Shown here: piece after piece, positions 32,838 to 41,305 of the stretch | Position numbering within the stretch: position 1 is the first letter of the stretch | Layout of the letters: every line of letters begins with the position of its first letter | DNA from: Candidatus Cacconaster equi | GTDB lineage: Bacteria; Bacteroidota; Bacteroidia; Bacteroidales; UBA932 | Direction of reading: 5' to 3' | Length of the DNA: 64,000 bases | Assembly (NCBI GenBank): GCA_018065895.1 | Contig: JAGHSK010000027.1 | Location: 1-64,000 of the forward strand | The notes under the pieces: generated by a model | Database searches by the model: none | The model's input: only the letters and a program-made list of their open reading frames with translations | Told to the model about the DNA's origin: nothing | Translations under genes and position numbers: made by a program

Positions 32838-33466
32838 ATGCCGGCAGCCTGAAGCTTTATCTGGTAACTGACAGAGTCCTCTCCCGGGGAAGAGATATCC
32901 TGTGGATTGTGGAGGAAGCAGTACGCGGCGGAGTGACAATGGTTCAATTGCGCGAGAAGGACTGCAGTACACGTGATTTCATAGCTCTCGCTTCGGCTCT
33001 CAAGCCGACACTGTCCAAGGCAGGTGTACCCCTGATAATCAATGACAGGGTGGATGTGGCTCTGGCTGTGGATGCGGATGGCGTACACATAGGACAGTCA
33101 GACATGCCCTACCCTATGGCCCGCAGGATTCTCGGATATGACAGAATAATCGGGCTGTCAGTTGAAAACATGGAGCAGGTCGAATATGCCAACGGCCTCG
33201 ACGTGGATTACATCGGCATATCACCGGTTTTCTCAACCCCAACAAAGACAGATACCGCCGAGCCGTTCGGTCTTGCCGGATTGAAAAAAGCAGTAAGGCT
33301 TTCGAAACATCCTGCCGTGGGAATTGGCGGAATGAACCTTGATACAGTCGAAGGAGTAATCTCCGCGGGAGCTGACGGAATAGCGGTAGTGAGCGCCATC
33401 ATGGGAGCCGGCTCTCCGTATGAAGCGGCTGAAGCCCTGAGGCATGCCATTGAAAAACAGATTTGA
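32834..33466 (+). CDS. thiE: Thiamine-phosphate synthase
   Basis: Joins HMP-pyrophosphate and thiazole phosphate to thiamine phosphate. It is a 210-residue TIM barrel: YLVTDRVLSRGRDILWIVEE, GGVTMVQLREKDCSTRDFIA, LIINDRVDVALAVDADGVHI, GQSDMPY, DYIGISPVFSTPTKTD and VGIGGMN. The start ATG 32834 overlaps the thiM stop (ATGA); a second ATG follows at 32838. It is in the thi operon. Confidence 0.95.
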   Translation: MNAGSLKLYLVTDRVLSRGRDILWIVEEAVRGGVTMVQLREKDCSTRDFIALASALKPTLSKAGVPLIINDRVDVALAVDADGVHIGQSDMPYPMARRILGYDRIIGLSVENMEQVEYANGLDVDYIGISPVFSTPTKTDTAEPFGLAGLKKAVRLSKHPAVGIGGMNLDTVEGVISAGADGIAVVSAIMGAGSPYEAAEALRHAIEKQI

Positions 33467-33469
33467 GAC

Positions 33470-34408
33470 ATGGATGAATTCAGTCTGATAGAAAAAATAC
33501 GCAAGGGATTTCCCATTCCTGAAGATATAACCGGAATAGGCGATGACTGCGCCATTATTCCGCAGCACGACGGATTCGAGACCCTGATAAGCACTGACAT
33601 GCTGGTGGAAGGAAGCCATTTCATTCTGGACGAAATATCTCCTTTCCAACTCGGATGGAAGTCGGCCGCGGTGAATTTCAGCGATATTGCCGCGATGGGA
33701 GGCAAACCCGAAGGCTCTTTTCTTGCATTGGCGCTTCCTTCGAAGATCCGGAACAGCTGGATTGACGATTTTATGGACGGATACCGCACCATCTCAATGA
33801 AGTACGGAATACCGCTGCTGGGAGGCGATACGACATCTTCCCCGGACAGGTTGACCATCTGTGTTACTGTGATGGGCAAAGCGGGAATCGGGAAGGCAAA
33901 GCGGCGCTCAACTGCGAAAGCGGATGATCTGATATGCGTGACAGGGTGCCTTGGCGATTCCGCCGGAGGTCTTGCTGTTGTCCTTAAGGGCTATGAGCGT
34001 CACTCCGACGAAGAGTATCTTGTAGAAAAACATTATCTTCCCGAGCCCAGAATCGAAGAAGGTATGATTCTTGCCGGATATGAAGGAGTCCACGCAATGA
34101 TGGACATCTCTGACGGAATAGGTTCTGATATCAGGCACATTATGGAAGAATCCGGTGTAGGCGCAATAATCGATACCTGCGCACTTCCCCACTCCCCGCA
34201 ACTCGTCAGGATGTGCAGCCGTCACGGACTGAACGTCAAGGATCTGTCGCTTGAAGGCGGCGAAGACTACGAATTGCTCTTCACGGTCGATCCGGCAGTT
34301 GAAAGGACACTTGAAGTCAAACATTACGTCATTGGCAGAATCACCTCGGACAGCAGATTGGAATGGAAGGGGTCCGACAAGGATTATATGGGATTCCGCC
34401 ACTTTTAG
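33470..34408 (+). CDS. thiL: Thiamine-monophosphate kinase
   Basis: Phosphorylates thiamine phosphate to thiamine pyrophosphate, the last cofactor-forming step. It is 312 residues with the PurM/ThiL fold: ITGIGDDCAIIPQHDGFETL, STDMLVEGSHF, SAAVNFSDIAAMGGKPEG, LLGGDTTSSPDRLTICVTVM and MMDISDGIGSD. Three bases separate it from thiE. Confidence 0.95.
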   Translation: MDEFSLIEKIRKGFPIPEDITGIGDDCAIIPQHDGFETLISTDMLVEGSHFILDEISPFQLGWKSAAVNFSDIAAMGGKPEGSFLALALPSKIRNSWIDDFMDGYRTISMKYGIPLLGGDTTSSPDRLTICVTVMGKAGIGKAKRRSTAKADDLICVTGCLGDSAGGLAVVLKGYERHSDEEYLVEKHYLPEPRIEEGMILAGYEGVHAMMDISDGIGSDIRHIMEESGVGAIIDTCALPHSPQLVRMCSRHGLNVKDLSLEGGEDYELLFTVDPAVERTLEVKHYVIGRITSDSRLEWKGSDKDYMGFRHF

Positions 34409-34426
34409 AATATATTTTGGAATGAT

Positions 34427-35233
34427 ATGAAAAGATATCCCACGGTTCTCACGATAGCCGGCAGCGATTCCGGCGGTGGAGCAGGTATCCAGGCAGACAT
34501 AAAGGCAATCTCCGCAACGGGGAGTTATGCCGCCAGCGCCATAACGGCCGTCACCGTGCAGAACACTCTTGGCGTGGAGGCGGTGCATCCCGTGCCGGTG
34601 GAATTCATCTCCGGCCAGATAAGGTCCGTTCTGTCGGACATAGGCGCCGACGCCGTCAAAATCGGGATGCTTCATGGAGTGGATGTCATCAGAGCCGTCA
34701 GAAGTTCACTTGAGCCGTTCAAAATAACGAACATGGTGCTTGACCCAGTGATGGTCTCGACGTCAGGCCACAGGCTGATTGAAGAGAATGCAATACAGAC
34801 GCTCACCCAGGAACTGATTCCTATGGCGCGCGTCATCACTCCCAACATTCCTGAAGCCGAGGTGCTTTCGGGTGAGAAGATCTCAAGCCAGAAGGAGTTT
34901 GAACGTATCGCCGGAAAACTGTCCTGCGGAGGAACCGTATCCGTACTGATGAAGGCAGGTCATCTTGATGATGCCGACGTAGCGGATCTGTTCTACAATG
35001 CCGAAAAGGACACTTTTCTGGAGCTTCACTCAAAAAGAGTGGATACAGCCAACACACACGGTACCGGGTGCACGCTTTCATCTGCGATAGCATCCTATCT
35101 CGCACAGGGATACTCTCTCGACGATGCAGTCAAAGCCGCAAAAGAATATATCACCCGGGCGTTGGTTTCCGGAGCGGAGTACTCTGTCGGCCACGGCCAC
35201 GGACCTGTCAATCATTTCTTCAAACTCAACTGA
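34427..35233 (+). CDS. thiD: Hydroxymethylpyrimidine/phosphomethylpyrimidine kinase
   Basis: Makes HMP-PP from HMP for ThiE. It is a 268-residue ribokinase-fold enzyme: LTIAGSDSGGGAGIQADIKA near residue 7, AITAVTVQNTLGVEAVHPVP, VKIGMLHGVDVIRAV, LDPVMVSTSGHRLIEE, and DTANTHGTGCTLSSAIASYL with the GTGC catalytic loop. It follows thiL after 18 bases. thiC, thiG, thiH and thiS are absent here, so the unit supports salvage and assembly rather than full de novo synthesis, unless those genes lie elsewhere. Confidence 0.94.
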   Translation: MKRYPTVLTIAGSDSGGGAGIQADIKAISATGSYAASAITAVTVQNTLGVEAVHPVPVEFISGQIRSVLSDIGADAVKIGMLHGVDVIRAVRSSLEPFKITNMVLDPVMVSTSGHRLIEENAIQTLTQELIPMARVITPNIPEAEVLSGEKISSQKEFERIAGKLSCGGTVSVLMKAGHLDDADVADLFYNAEKDTFLELHSKRVDTANTHGTGCTLSSAIASYLAQGYSLDDAVKAAKEYITRALVSGAEYSVGHGHGPVNHFFKLN

Positions 35234-35235
35234 CC

Positions 35236-35844
35236 ATGATAAAGAATATCATATTCGATTTCGGAAACGTAATCGCTCCGTGGGACCCACAGAGAATGTA
35301 CGACAAATACTTCGGAGACAAGCGTAAATCAGCCTGGTTCGTGGAGAATATCTGCCCCATCGAATGGCATTCAAGTGTGGACAAGGGTGTTCCGGTAGCG
35401 GAAGTAGTGGATGAAAGGCAGAAGGAATTCCCGCAGTGGAGAAAGGAGATAGCTCTCTATTTCGAGCGCTGGGAAGAGATGTTCGGGCCGGAGACTCCGG
35501 GAATATATGATTTCATGGCATCCCTCAAGCAGCGTGGATTCAAGATTTACGGGCTCACAAACTGGTCAGATGAGTTGTTTCCGCGCACTGAAAAAATGTA
35601 TCCGGCATTCACTCTTCTTGACGGATACGTCATATCCGGAGCGGAGAAAATTCTCAAACCTGATCTCGAAATATACAGGAGGCTGCTCGGAAGATTCGAC
35701 ATAAAGGGAGAAGAATCCGTATTCATCGATGACAACCCCGACAATGTCGAAGGTGCGCGGAAAGCAGGAATAATTGCAGTCAGGTTCTTCTCAGTGGAAC
35801 AGGCGGCCGAGGAAGTAGAAAGGATAATCCGGGAAAATATCTGA
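35236..35844 (+). CDS. HAD-family phosphatase
   Basis: A 202-residue HAD hydrolase of the YihX/epoxide-hydrolase-N-like subgroup: motif I IIFDFGNVIAPWDP (nucleophile Asp), motif II LTNWSDELF, motif III Lys in EKILKPDLEIYRRLL, motif IV VFIDDNPDNVEGARKAGI. The start (ATG 35236) is two bases after the thiD stop, so it is the last gene of the thi operon. A thiamine phosphate or intermediate phosphatase is possible from context but not shown. Frame extension far into thiD is antisense-like noise and was not used. The operon ends in a strong terminator. Confidence 0.85.
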   Translation: MIKNIIFDFGNVIAPWDPQRMYDKYFGDKRKSAWFVENICPIEWHSSVDKGVPVAEVVDERQKEFPQWRKEIALYFERWEEMFGPETPGIYDFMASLKQRGFKIYGLTNWSDELFPRTEKMYPAFTLLDGYVISGAEKILKPDLEIYRRLLGRFDIKGEESVFIDDNPDNVEGARKAGIIAVRFFSVEQAAEEVERIIRENI

Positions 35845-35850
35845 AAAAAA

Positions 35851-35872
35851 AGAGGAAGTATCTACTTCCTCT
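35851..35872. terminator. Bidirectional intrinsic terminator between the thi and pot operons
   Basis: The stem AGAGGAAGT (35851-35859) pairs with ACTTCCTCT (35864-35872), leaving a four-base loop. It is preceded by A8 (35843-35850) and followed by a T-rich run (35876-35882), so it can work in both directions. The potD stop codon (35862-35864) begins in the loop, and the final Lys-Arg-Lys codons of potD lie in the arm. Confidence 0.88.
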
Positions 35873-37172
35873 TCATTTTTTTGTGCTGTATCCTGCGTCT
35901 GCGTTTCTTTTCCCTTTTATAGACCGATCCTCCAATCAGCAGTGCAAGAGTGGTGAAGATTACTACATAGGTGAATGTAGTGGCATTGTCTCCCTTGATT
36001 CTCGCCCAGGTTTCAAGCAGGTATCGGGTTCTTTCGCCGGAGTCGTGTTCCATAGCGCAGTGGTCAATTACCCACTGGTCGGGATAAAGCGCCGGGTCGA
36101 GACACACCAGGCTGTCTTCCTCGTTGAAGAAGTATCTCACGTCTATAGGATCGAAAGTGGAGTCAATCATGGCCTCCATCACCTCCCTTCCACCATTGGC
36201 GCTTACATATCCGGTCACGTCAGAATTCCTGATTGCATTTTCAGGAATGCACATGAAATTGATGAAATATCTGGCAGCCTTGATATTTTTGGCATATTTC
36301 GGTATTACCCATCCGTCAAACCAGACGGTACTTCCCTCCTTCGGTACAGTATAGGCCAGTTCGACATCAACGTCTGCCGCCTCTTCGATGGCCCACACGG
36401 CATCACCGCTCCAGGTATAACTGATCCAAGCCTTTTCCTGAGTCATCTGTTCCTTTCCGAAATCGGCTTCCCATCCGGCCACAAGCGGTTTGACGTGTGA
36501 CATATATTCCTCAAAATCAGCAAGCGATTCATCCGAGCAGTCGAACATCAGATCCTTTATCGTGGTTTTGCCGGAATTGATTTCATCCTGCCGCATACGG
36601 ATGAGGATAGGCGCATACACGTCACGAGCCGCATCTTTGATCAGAATTTTTCCGGCAAACTTTTCATTCCGGATAACATCCCAGGTGGAAGCCTCTTCTT
36701 GAGTGACGTATGCCGTATTGTAGAGAATACCGGTAGTGCCCCACATGAAACCGACGGAATAATCGTTGGCATTCTTTCCGTTTCCGTCAATGTCATTGAA
36801 ACAATCCTTGATGTATTTTGAAGTCGAACCGTCAATATAGTTGGGAGTGTCGCCGAAATCACGTTCTATCGGAAGCAGGAGGTCTTCACGAAGCATTCGT
36901 TCAATCATATAATCGGAAGGGCACACCACGTCGTAATCCTCGTGGCCCTTTTCGATTTTTGCGAGCATACTCTCGTTGATGTCGAATGTCTGATATATGA
37001 CAGTGATAGGTTCTCCTGTCTGTTCCTCATACCAGGTTTCGAATTCACCGAGAAGCTCCTCATCGATATAGTCACTCCAGTTATATACCTTCAGAACAGT
37101 ATTGCGCTGGTCTGAAGATGAGCAGGATGCCAGCAGCAATCCTGCCAATGCAATTGTCAGAACTTTTTTCAT
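35862..37172 (-). CDS. potD: Spermidine/putrescine-binding lipoprotein with C-terminal membrane anchor
   Basis: 436 residues: lipoprotein signal MKKVLTIALAGLLLASCSSS (lipobox LASC), then a PotD-type solute-binding domain (VYNWSDYIDEELLGEFETWY, DVVCPSDYMIERMLREDLL, WGTTGILYNTAYV, FAGKILIKDAARDVYAPILI, WISYTWSGDAVWAIEE, WFDGWVIPKYAKN). Unlike the 350-residue E. coli PotD, it continues into a hydrophobic helix (FTYVVIFTTLALLIGGSVY, about residues 401-419) and a strongly basic tail. This would anchor the C-terminus in the inner membrane as well. It is the last gene of the operon; its start overlaps potC by four bases. Confidence 0.9.
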   Translation of the reverse strand: MKKVLTIALAGLLLASCSSSDQRNTVLKVYNWSDYIDEELLGEFETWYEEQTGEPITVIYQTFDINESMLAKIEKGHEDYDVVCPSDYMIERMLREDLLLPIERDFGDTPNYIDGSTSKYIKDCFNDIDGNGKNANDYSVGFMWGTTGILYNTAYVTQEEASTWDVIRNEKFAGKILIKDAARDVYAPILIRMRQDEINSGKTTIKDLMFDCSDESLADFEEYMSHVKPLVAGWEADFGKEQMTQEKAWISYTWSGDAVWAIEEAADVDVELAYTVPKEGSTVWFDGWVIPKYAKNIKAARYFINFMCIPENAIRNSDVTGYVSANGGREVMEAMIDSTFDPIDVRYFFNEEDSLVCLDPALYPDQWVIDHCAMEHDSGERTRYLLETWARIKGDNATTFTYVVIFTTLALLIGGSVYKREKKRRRRIQHKKMKRK

Positions 37173-37978
37173 CTTACTGCTGCCCTCCTGGCGGCGCGCA
37201 TCTGGCGGATATTGGTGATGAGTAGAAGTATCAGAATGATGACGAAAATGATGGTCATAAGCGGACGAAGTTCCGGAGTAAGGCCGCCCTTTCTCGCATC
37301 CGTATAGATATATGTCGACAGTGTCTCAAGTCCGATGGTTCCGCGTGTGAAGAATGTGACGGCGAAATCGTCAAGTGACATCGTGAAGGCAAGAATGAAT
37401 CCCGATATCATTCCGGGACGCAGTTCCGGTACCATCACCTTCCAGAACGCCTGACGAGGTGTAGCGCCGAGATCCAGCGCGGCCTCATAGATGTTGGGGT
37501 TCATCTGCGTAAGTTTCGGCAGCACGCTCAGCACCACATACGGTATGCAGAAGGTTATGTGCGCCAGAGTTACAGAGGCATATCCCTGAGTAAAATGCAG
37601 GAAGATGAAGAGCAGGAAAAGCGACACACCCGTAATCACGTCAGGGTTGACCATAGGAATGCTGTTCATAAACTGAACAGCTCTTTTCCTTGCTCCGTGC
37701 ATATTATGGATCCCGATAGCCGCGAAGGTTCCGAAAAGCGTTGAAACCGATGCCGCCACAAGCGCAATTATCAAAGTATTGTAGATTGCGGCGATAAGGG
37801 AATTCCCTCCTTCAACAGCGTTGGAAAAGAGGTTGGCATAGAGTCTGGTGGAAAAACCTGTCCAGTTTCCGAGCACCTTCGCCTCCGTGAAAGAACATAC
37901 TGCTATGAAAATCAAAGGAGCATACAACAGAAGCAGTAGGATGTAGATATAGGCTTTTGCAAAGAACTTTTTCATCAT
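37169..37978 (-). CDS. potC: Spermidine/putrescine ABC permease
   Basis: A 269-residue inner-membrane permease with six hydrophobic segments. The EAA loop, which contacts the ATPase, is visible as YEAALDLGATPRQAFWKVMV near residue 164. Also present are NSIPMVNPDVITGVSLFLLF and LAFTMSLDDFAVTFFTRG, typical of PotC. It overlaps potB and potD by four bases each (ATGA), so the three are translationally coupled. Confidence 0.93.
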   Translation of the reverse strand: MMKKFFAKAYIYILLLLLYAPLIFIAVCSFTEAKVLGNWTGFSTRLYANLFSNAVEGGNSLIAAIYNTLIIALVAASVSTLFGTFAAIGIHNMHGARKRAVQFMNSIPMVNPDVITGVSLFLLFIFLHFTQGYASVTLAHITFCIPYVVLSVLPKLTQMNPNIYEAALDLGATPRQAFWKVMVPELRPGMISGFILAFTMSLDDFAVTFFTRGTIGLETLSTYIYTDARKGGLTPELRPLMTIIFVIILILLLITNIRQMRAARRAAVR

Positions 37979-38745
37979 ATCAGCCCTCCTTCAGTCTGCT
38001 CTTCCTTACTATTTGAAAGAAGCGTTGTTATACCTATGATTATCAACATAATCAAAGAAAGTGCGGCACCATAGTTCCAGGTCGATGAATTGATGTTCTC
38101 CTGAATGATTGTACCGAACAACTTGATTTTGTTGTTGGTCAGGAACTCCGAGATTGCGAAGGTGCTGACTGTCGGCATGAACACCATCATTACTCCGCTT
38201 AACACGCCGGGCATGCTCAGTGGAACCGTAACTTTCCAGAACACCTGCCATTGATTGGCGCCCAAATCTTCCGCAGCTTCCGCGTAGGAAGGATCCATCC
38301 TGTTGAGGATATTGTAGATAGGATAAATCATGAATGGAAGATAGTCGTATGCCATACCATACAGCAGTGTACCCTTTCCGAGAGGAATCTCAATCATGCT
38401 GAAAAGTTCCGCAGTGGCAAGAGTCCTGATCAGCGCATTTATCCACATCGGGAGGATGAACAGGATGATTGTCACAGTCGAACGGTTGTACTTCTTGTTG
38501 GCCAGAATCCAGGCGGCAGGATATCCTATGAGGATGCAGAAGAAGGTATTCTCTATAGCAACCTCAAGCGAAACCGCAAACGTGCTCAAGGAGTCCTTGT
38601 CCGAGAAGAACTTCGATATGTACTCGAAAGTGAAATGGCCCTCTCCGTCCTGAAATGCATATACCAGAATCAGCAACAGAGGAAGGACAACGAATATTGC
38701 CATGAAGATAACGTATGGCAACACCCATGTTGATCTCTTATTCAT
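37975..38745 (-). CDS. potB: Spermidine/putrescine ABC permease
   Basis: A 256-residue permease with six hydrophobic segments. EAA loop: [20 protein letters not shown] near residue 150. The N-terminus [20 protein letters not shown] gives TM1. The start at 38745 was chosen because it overlaps potA by eight bases, while the longer frame (to 38847) is in the potA coding region and lacks family character. It pairs with PotC to form the translocation channel. Confidence 0.93.
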   Translation of the reverse strand: MNKRSTWVLPYVIFMAIFVVLPLLLILVYAFQDGEGHFTFEYISKFFSDKDSLSTFAVSLEVAIENTFFCILIGYPAAWILANKKYNRSTVTIILFILPMWINALIRTLATAELFSMIEIPLGKGTLLYGMAYDYLPFMIYPIYNILNRMDPSYAEAAEDLGANQWQVFWKVTVPLSMPGVLSGVMMVFMPTVSTFAISEFLTNNKIKLFGTIIQENINSSTWNYGAALSLIMLIIIGITTLLSNSKEEQTEGGLI

Positions 38746-40129
38746 CTTTTGCCAACGGTTTGATTCTGATGTCCTGTGGAAGGATCTTGATACCGACCAT
38801 GTCGAACTTGTCCCATACGTCCTGGGTGTGGGCGAATATATCCTCACCGCACTCAGTCTTTACCTTTATGTAGTAGTGATTGCCCTTGTAGAGAATGGAT
38901 ACGACCGTACCGGTGGTGGTTCCATCTTCCTTGTCGTCCATCAGATCGACCTTTCTGAAATCCACCTCCACTCTTACCTTGTCACCATCCGTAAATCCGC
39001 AAGGCAGGCATTCAAACTCGCTGCCGAGGAATTCCACGTGGTCAGAGCCTTTCATTACCCCTTCATATGCGTTGCAGACATGCTCTTTCTTCATGACCTG
39101 GATATCCTGAGGCTTGATGATCAGGCCCACAGTGCTTCCTATTTCGTATGCATTGTAATCCTGAATCATCAGTTCATATCCGGTTTCAGTCTCAACGAAC
39201 ATCTCATAATGCACGCCCTTGAAGGTGCAGGACTTGACAACTCCAGTCATCTGAGCGTTGTCGGTCCTGCTCATGATGTAGATATCCTCAGGACGTATTA
39301 CCACGTCAACCGGAACATTGCTTCCGAAACCTTCATCGACGCACTCGAACTCGTGATACATGAAGGCCACTTTCCTGTCCTCAATCATCACACCGTTCAA
39401 AATGTTGCTCTCACCTATGAAATCGGCCACAAAAGAGTTTACAGGCTCGTTGTATATGTCTGTTGGAGTGCCGATCTGCTGGATCTTTCCCTCATCCATA
39501 ACCACGATGCGGTCGCTCAAGGTAAGGGCCTCTTCCTGATCGTGGGTCACGTAAATGAAGGTTATGCCCAGTTTCTGGTGCATCTCCTTGAGTTCTATCT
39601 GCATATCCTTGCGCATCTTCAAGTCAAGCGCGGCAAGAGGTTCGTCGAGCAGGAGCACTTTCGGCTGATTGACAAGCGCACGTGCGATGGCCACACGCTG
39701 CTGTTGTCCTCCGGAAAGCGAATTGACGTCGCGATCCTCATAGTCTGTCATACTCACCATCTTGAGTACCCTCTTCACCTTCATACGGATCTCATTCTCC
39801 GGCATCTTATTCAGTTTCAAGCCGAAAGCTACGTTGTCGTAAACGTCGAGATGAGGGAACAAAGCATAGCGCTGGAATACTGTGTTCAACGGACGGCAAT
39901 ACGGCGGAACATCGGTAATGTCCTTTCCGTCCATCATGATGGTACCACTGTCAGCTTTGTTGAAGCCGGCAATAAGTCGGAGAGTTGTGGTCTTTCCACA
40001 ACCGGAAGGGCCAAGAAGGGTTACGAACTCCCCCCTCTTGATATCAAGATTGATGTCATTAAGGACTACTTTGTCCCCATATGACTTGGACAGATGTTCA
40101 ATCTTGATGATGACATCGTTGTCAGTCAT
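38738..40129 (-). CDS. potA: Spermidine/putrescine ABC ATPase with duplicated C-terminal TOBE-like domain
   Basis: 463 residues. The N-terminal ATPase has Walker [16 protein letters not shown] at residues 38-52, signature [16 protein letters not shown], Walker [15 protein letters not shown], and the switch His in [14 protein letters not shown]. PotA is usually about 370-380 residues. Here the C-terminal regulatory region contains two similar segments: residues about 290-340 ([15 protein letters not shown], then [13 protein letters not shown]) and about 405-455 ([15 protein letters not shown], then [13 protein letters not shown]), so a TOBE-type domain seems duplicated. It lies 21 bases after the barrel gene and eight bases into potB. 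Confidence 0.93.
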   Translation of the reverse strand: MTDNDVIIKIEHLSKSYGDKVVLNDINLDIKRGEFVTLLGPSGCGKTTTLRLIAGFNKADSGTIMMDGKDITDVPPYCRPLNTVFQRYALFPHLDVYDNVAFGLKLNKMPENEIRMKVKRVLKMVSMTDYEDRDVNSLSGGQQQRVAIARALVNQPKVLLLDEPLAALDLKMRKDMQIELKEMHQKLGITFIYVTHDQEEALTLSDRIVVMDEGKIQQIGTPTDIYNEPVNSFVADFIGESNILNGVMIEDRKVAFMYHEFECVDEGFGSNVPVDVVIRPEDIYIMSRTDNAQMTGVVKSCTFKGVHYEMFVETETGYELMIQDYNAYEIGSTVGLIIKPQDIQVMKKEHVCNAYEGVMKGSDHVEFLGSEFECLPCGFTDGDKVRVEVDFRKVDLMDDKEDGTTTGTVVSILYKGNHYYIKVKTECGEDIFAHTQDVWDKFDMVGIKILPQDIRIKPLAKDE

Positions 40130-40150
40130 TCTTTATGTAGAAGTATTAAA

Positions 40151-41170
40151 TTAGAAAACAGTTATGTTGAAGAAGTAGGTGGCACCTATGGAGAAAGAGA
40201 CTCCCGGATCATATGAACCGTCAGAGTAGTTTCCATATGCAGCCATTCCGTGGATGCGGAGATCGCGGCTGCCTTTGAGAGGATACCAGTAGAGAGACGC
40301 ACCTGCAGCAAGAGCATCGTTGAATCTGTTCATATTGGCTATTCTTTCATATGAAACCTTGCCCAAAATGCCGAGATGGTCATTGAAGTCAGCCTCGCAA
40401 GTAAGTGAACATCCGAAATGTCTCGTACTCATATAAAAAACGTCAAGACCCGGTGTGAAATCCGCAAAACGGTACTTTCCGCTTATCGCATACATCCTGG
40501 TAAATTTGTCGCCGACCTCATCCCTTTCGAGAAAATTCCTCATGAATGTCACGGATGCCTTCACAGAGGCATTTTCAAAATCGTGTCCGCCAAATGCGGT
40601 ATATGCGAACTTTCCACTGTAGAACATCTCTCCGGCCGGAGAAGTGGTGAACTGGAACCCTGCCTGTGAACTTTCGTCCGAGCTTATCCAGCCCACACGG
40701 CCTCCCCACTGATATGTCTGGAGGGCATTCCACAAGTAAGTGTTCATCTGATAATGGGAATCATAGTCGTTGGCTTCATTTTCGTTTGTTGCAAGAGCAA
40801 TGATGTCCTTTCCGGCAGTAAAGAAGAAATTGCCGAACTGACCGGTGATTGTGGCCCAGTCAAGCCAGTTGCATTCGTCGGAATGGAATGTGTTTTTGTA
40901 AAGGTCTCCCGGGGTGGTTGAAAGCCAATGGTTGCAAACCGAAAAAGAGAAATGGTCAGCGAAATCACCTTCGAACAAGGTGTATAGAGAAGTAGTACCG
41001 AAATCTACACTGGCATATTCCCTGGGATTCTGGAAAGGGACATACGCGTCAAAATCAACGCGTGGGATGATTGTGAGCTCTCCGTGATTTCCACTTTCAA
41101 CGCTAGCCTCCTGCGAATAGGCGAGGCAGCAGCTCAGCAAAGCCGAAATTAATAAAACTGTTTTCTTCAT
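40151..41170 (-). CDS. Outer-membrane barrel protein heading the polyamine operon
   Basis: 339 residues with a signal peptide (MKKTVLLISALLSCCLAYSQ, cleavage at AYS-Q) and long alternating strands (LTIIPRVDFDAYVPFQNPRE, WATITGQFGNFFFTAGKDII, WGGRVGWISSDESSQAGFQF) ending in YFFNITVF. The pattern is that of a 14-16-stranded porin-like barrel. Specific family not recognised. It lies 21 bases before potA in the same direction and carries the promoter, so it is probably the outer-membrane entry route for the polyamines imported by PotABCD; that is inference from operon position. Confidence 0.8.
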   Translation of the reverse strand: MKKTVLLISALLSCCLAYSQEASVESGNHGELTIIPRVDFDAYVPFQNPREYASVDFGTTSLYTLFEGDFADHFSFSVCNHWLSTTPGDLYKNTFHSDECNWLDWATITGQFGNFFFTAGKDIIALATNENEANDYDSHYQMNTYLWNALQTYQWGGRVGWISSDESSQAGFQFTTSPAGEMFYSGKFAYTAFGGHDFENASVKASVTFMRNFLERDEVGDKFTRMYAISGKYRFADFTPGLDVFYMSTRHFGCSLTCEADFNDHLGILGKVSYERIANMNRFNDALAAGASLYWYPLKGSRDLRIHGMAAYGNYSDGSYDPGVSFSIGATYFFNITVF

Positions 41171-41247
41171 TTTTACTTTTACTCATAAAATTGGTTTTAG
41201 GCGAGAAGGCACCGTACAAGCGGAAGCACATTCTCTGATTAACGGCA

Positions 41248-41255
41248 CAAATATA
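41248..41255 (-). promoter_or_regulatory. -7 box for the porin-potABCD operon
   Basis: Reads TATATTTG on the minus strand, 78 bases before the start codon at 41170. It implies a leader of about 70 bases, the longest seen here. Confidence 0.5.
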
Positions 41256-41278
41256 ATAGAGTTTAACCATAATTTTGA

Positions 41279-41286
41279 TATTTTTG
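41279..41286 (+). promoter_or_regulatory. -7 box (TATTTTTG) for the Na+/Ca2+ exchanger gene
   Basis: TAnnTTTG match, 20 bases before ATG 41306. Confidence 0.55.
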
Positions 41287-41305
41287 CAAAAAAATTGACA
41301 AAAGG

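Noticed and set aside
33908-34675. 255-codon open frame on the minus strand across thiL/thiD
   Set aside because: Antisense to two well-defined enzymes, no promoter and no motifs.
38702-40084. 460-codon open frame on the plus strand across potA
   Set aside because: It is antisense to a clearly recognisable ABC ATPase, has no start-site signals and no protein-like motifs; long open antisense frames are expected from the codon bias here.
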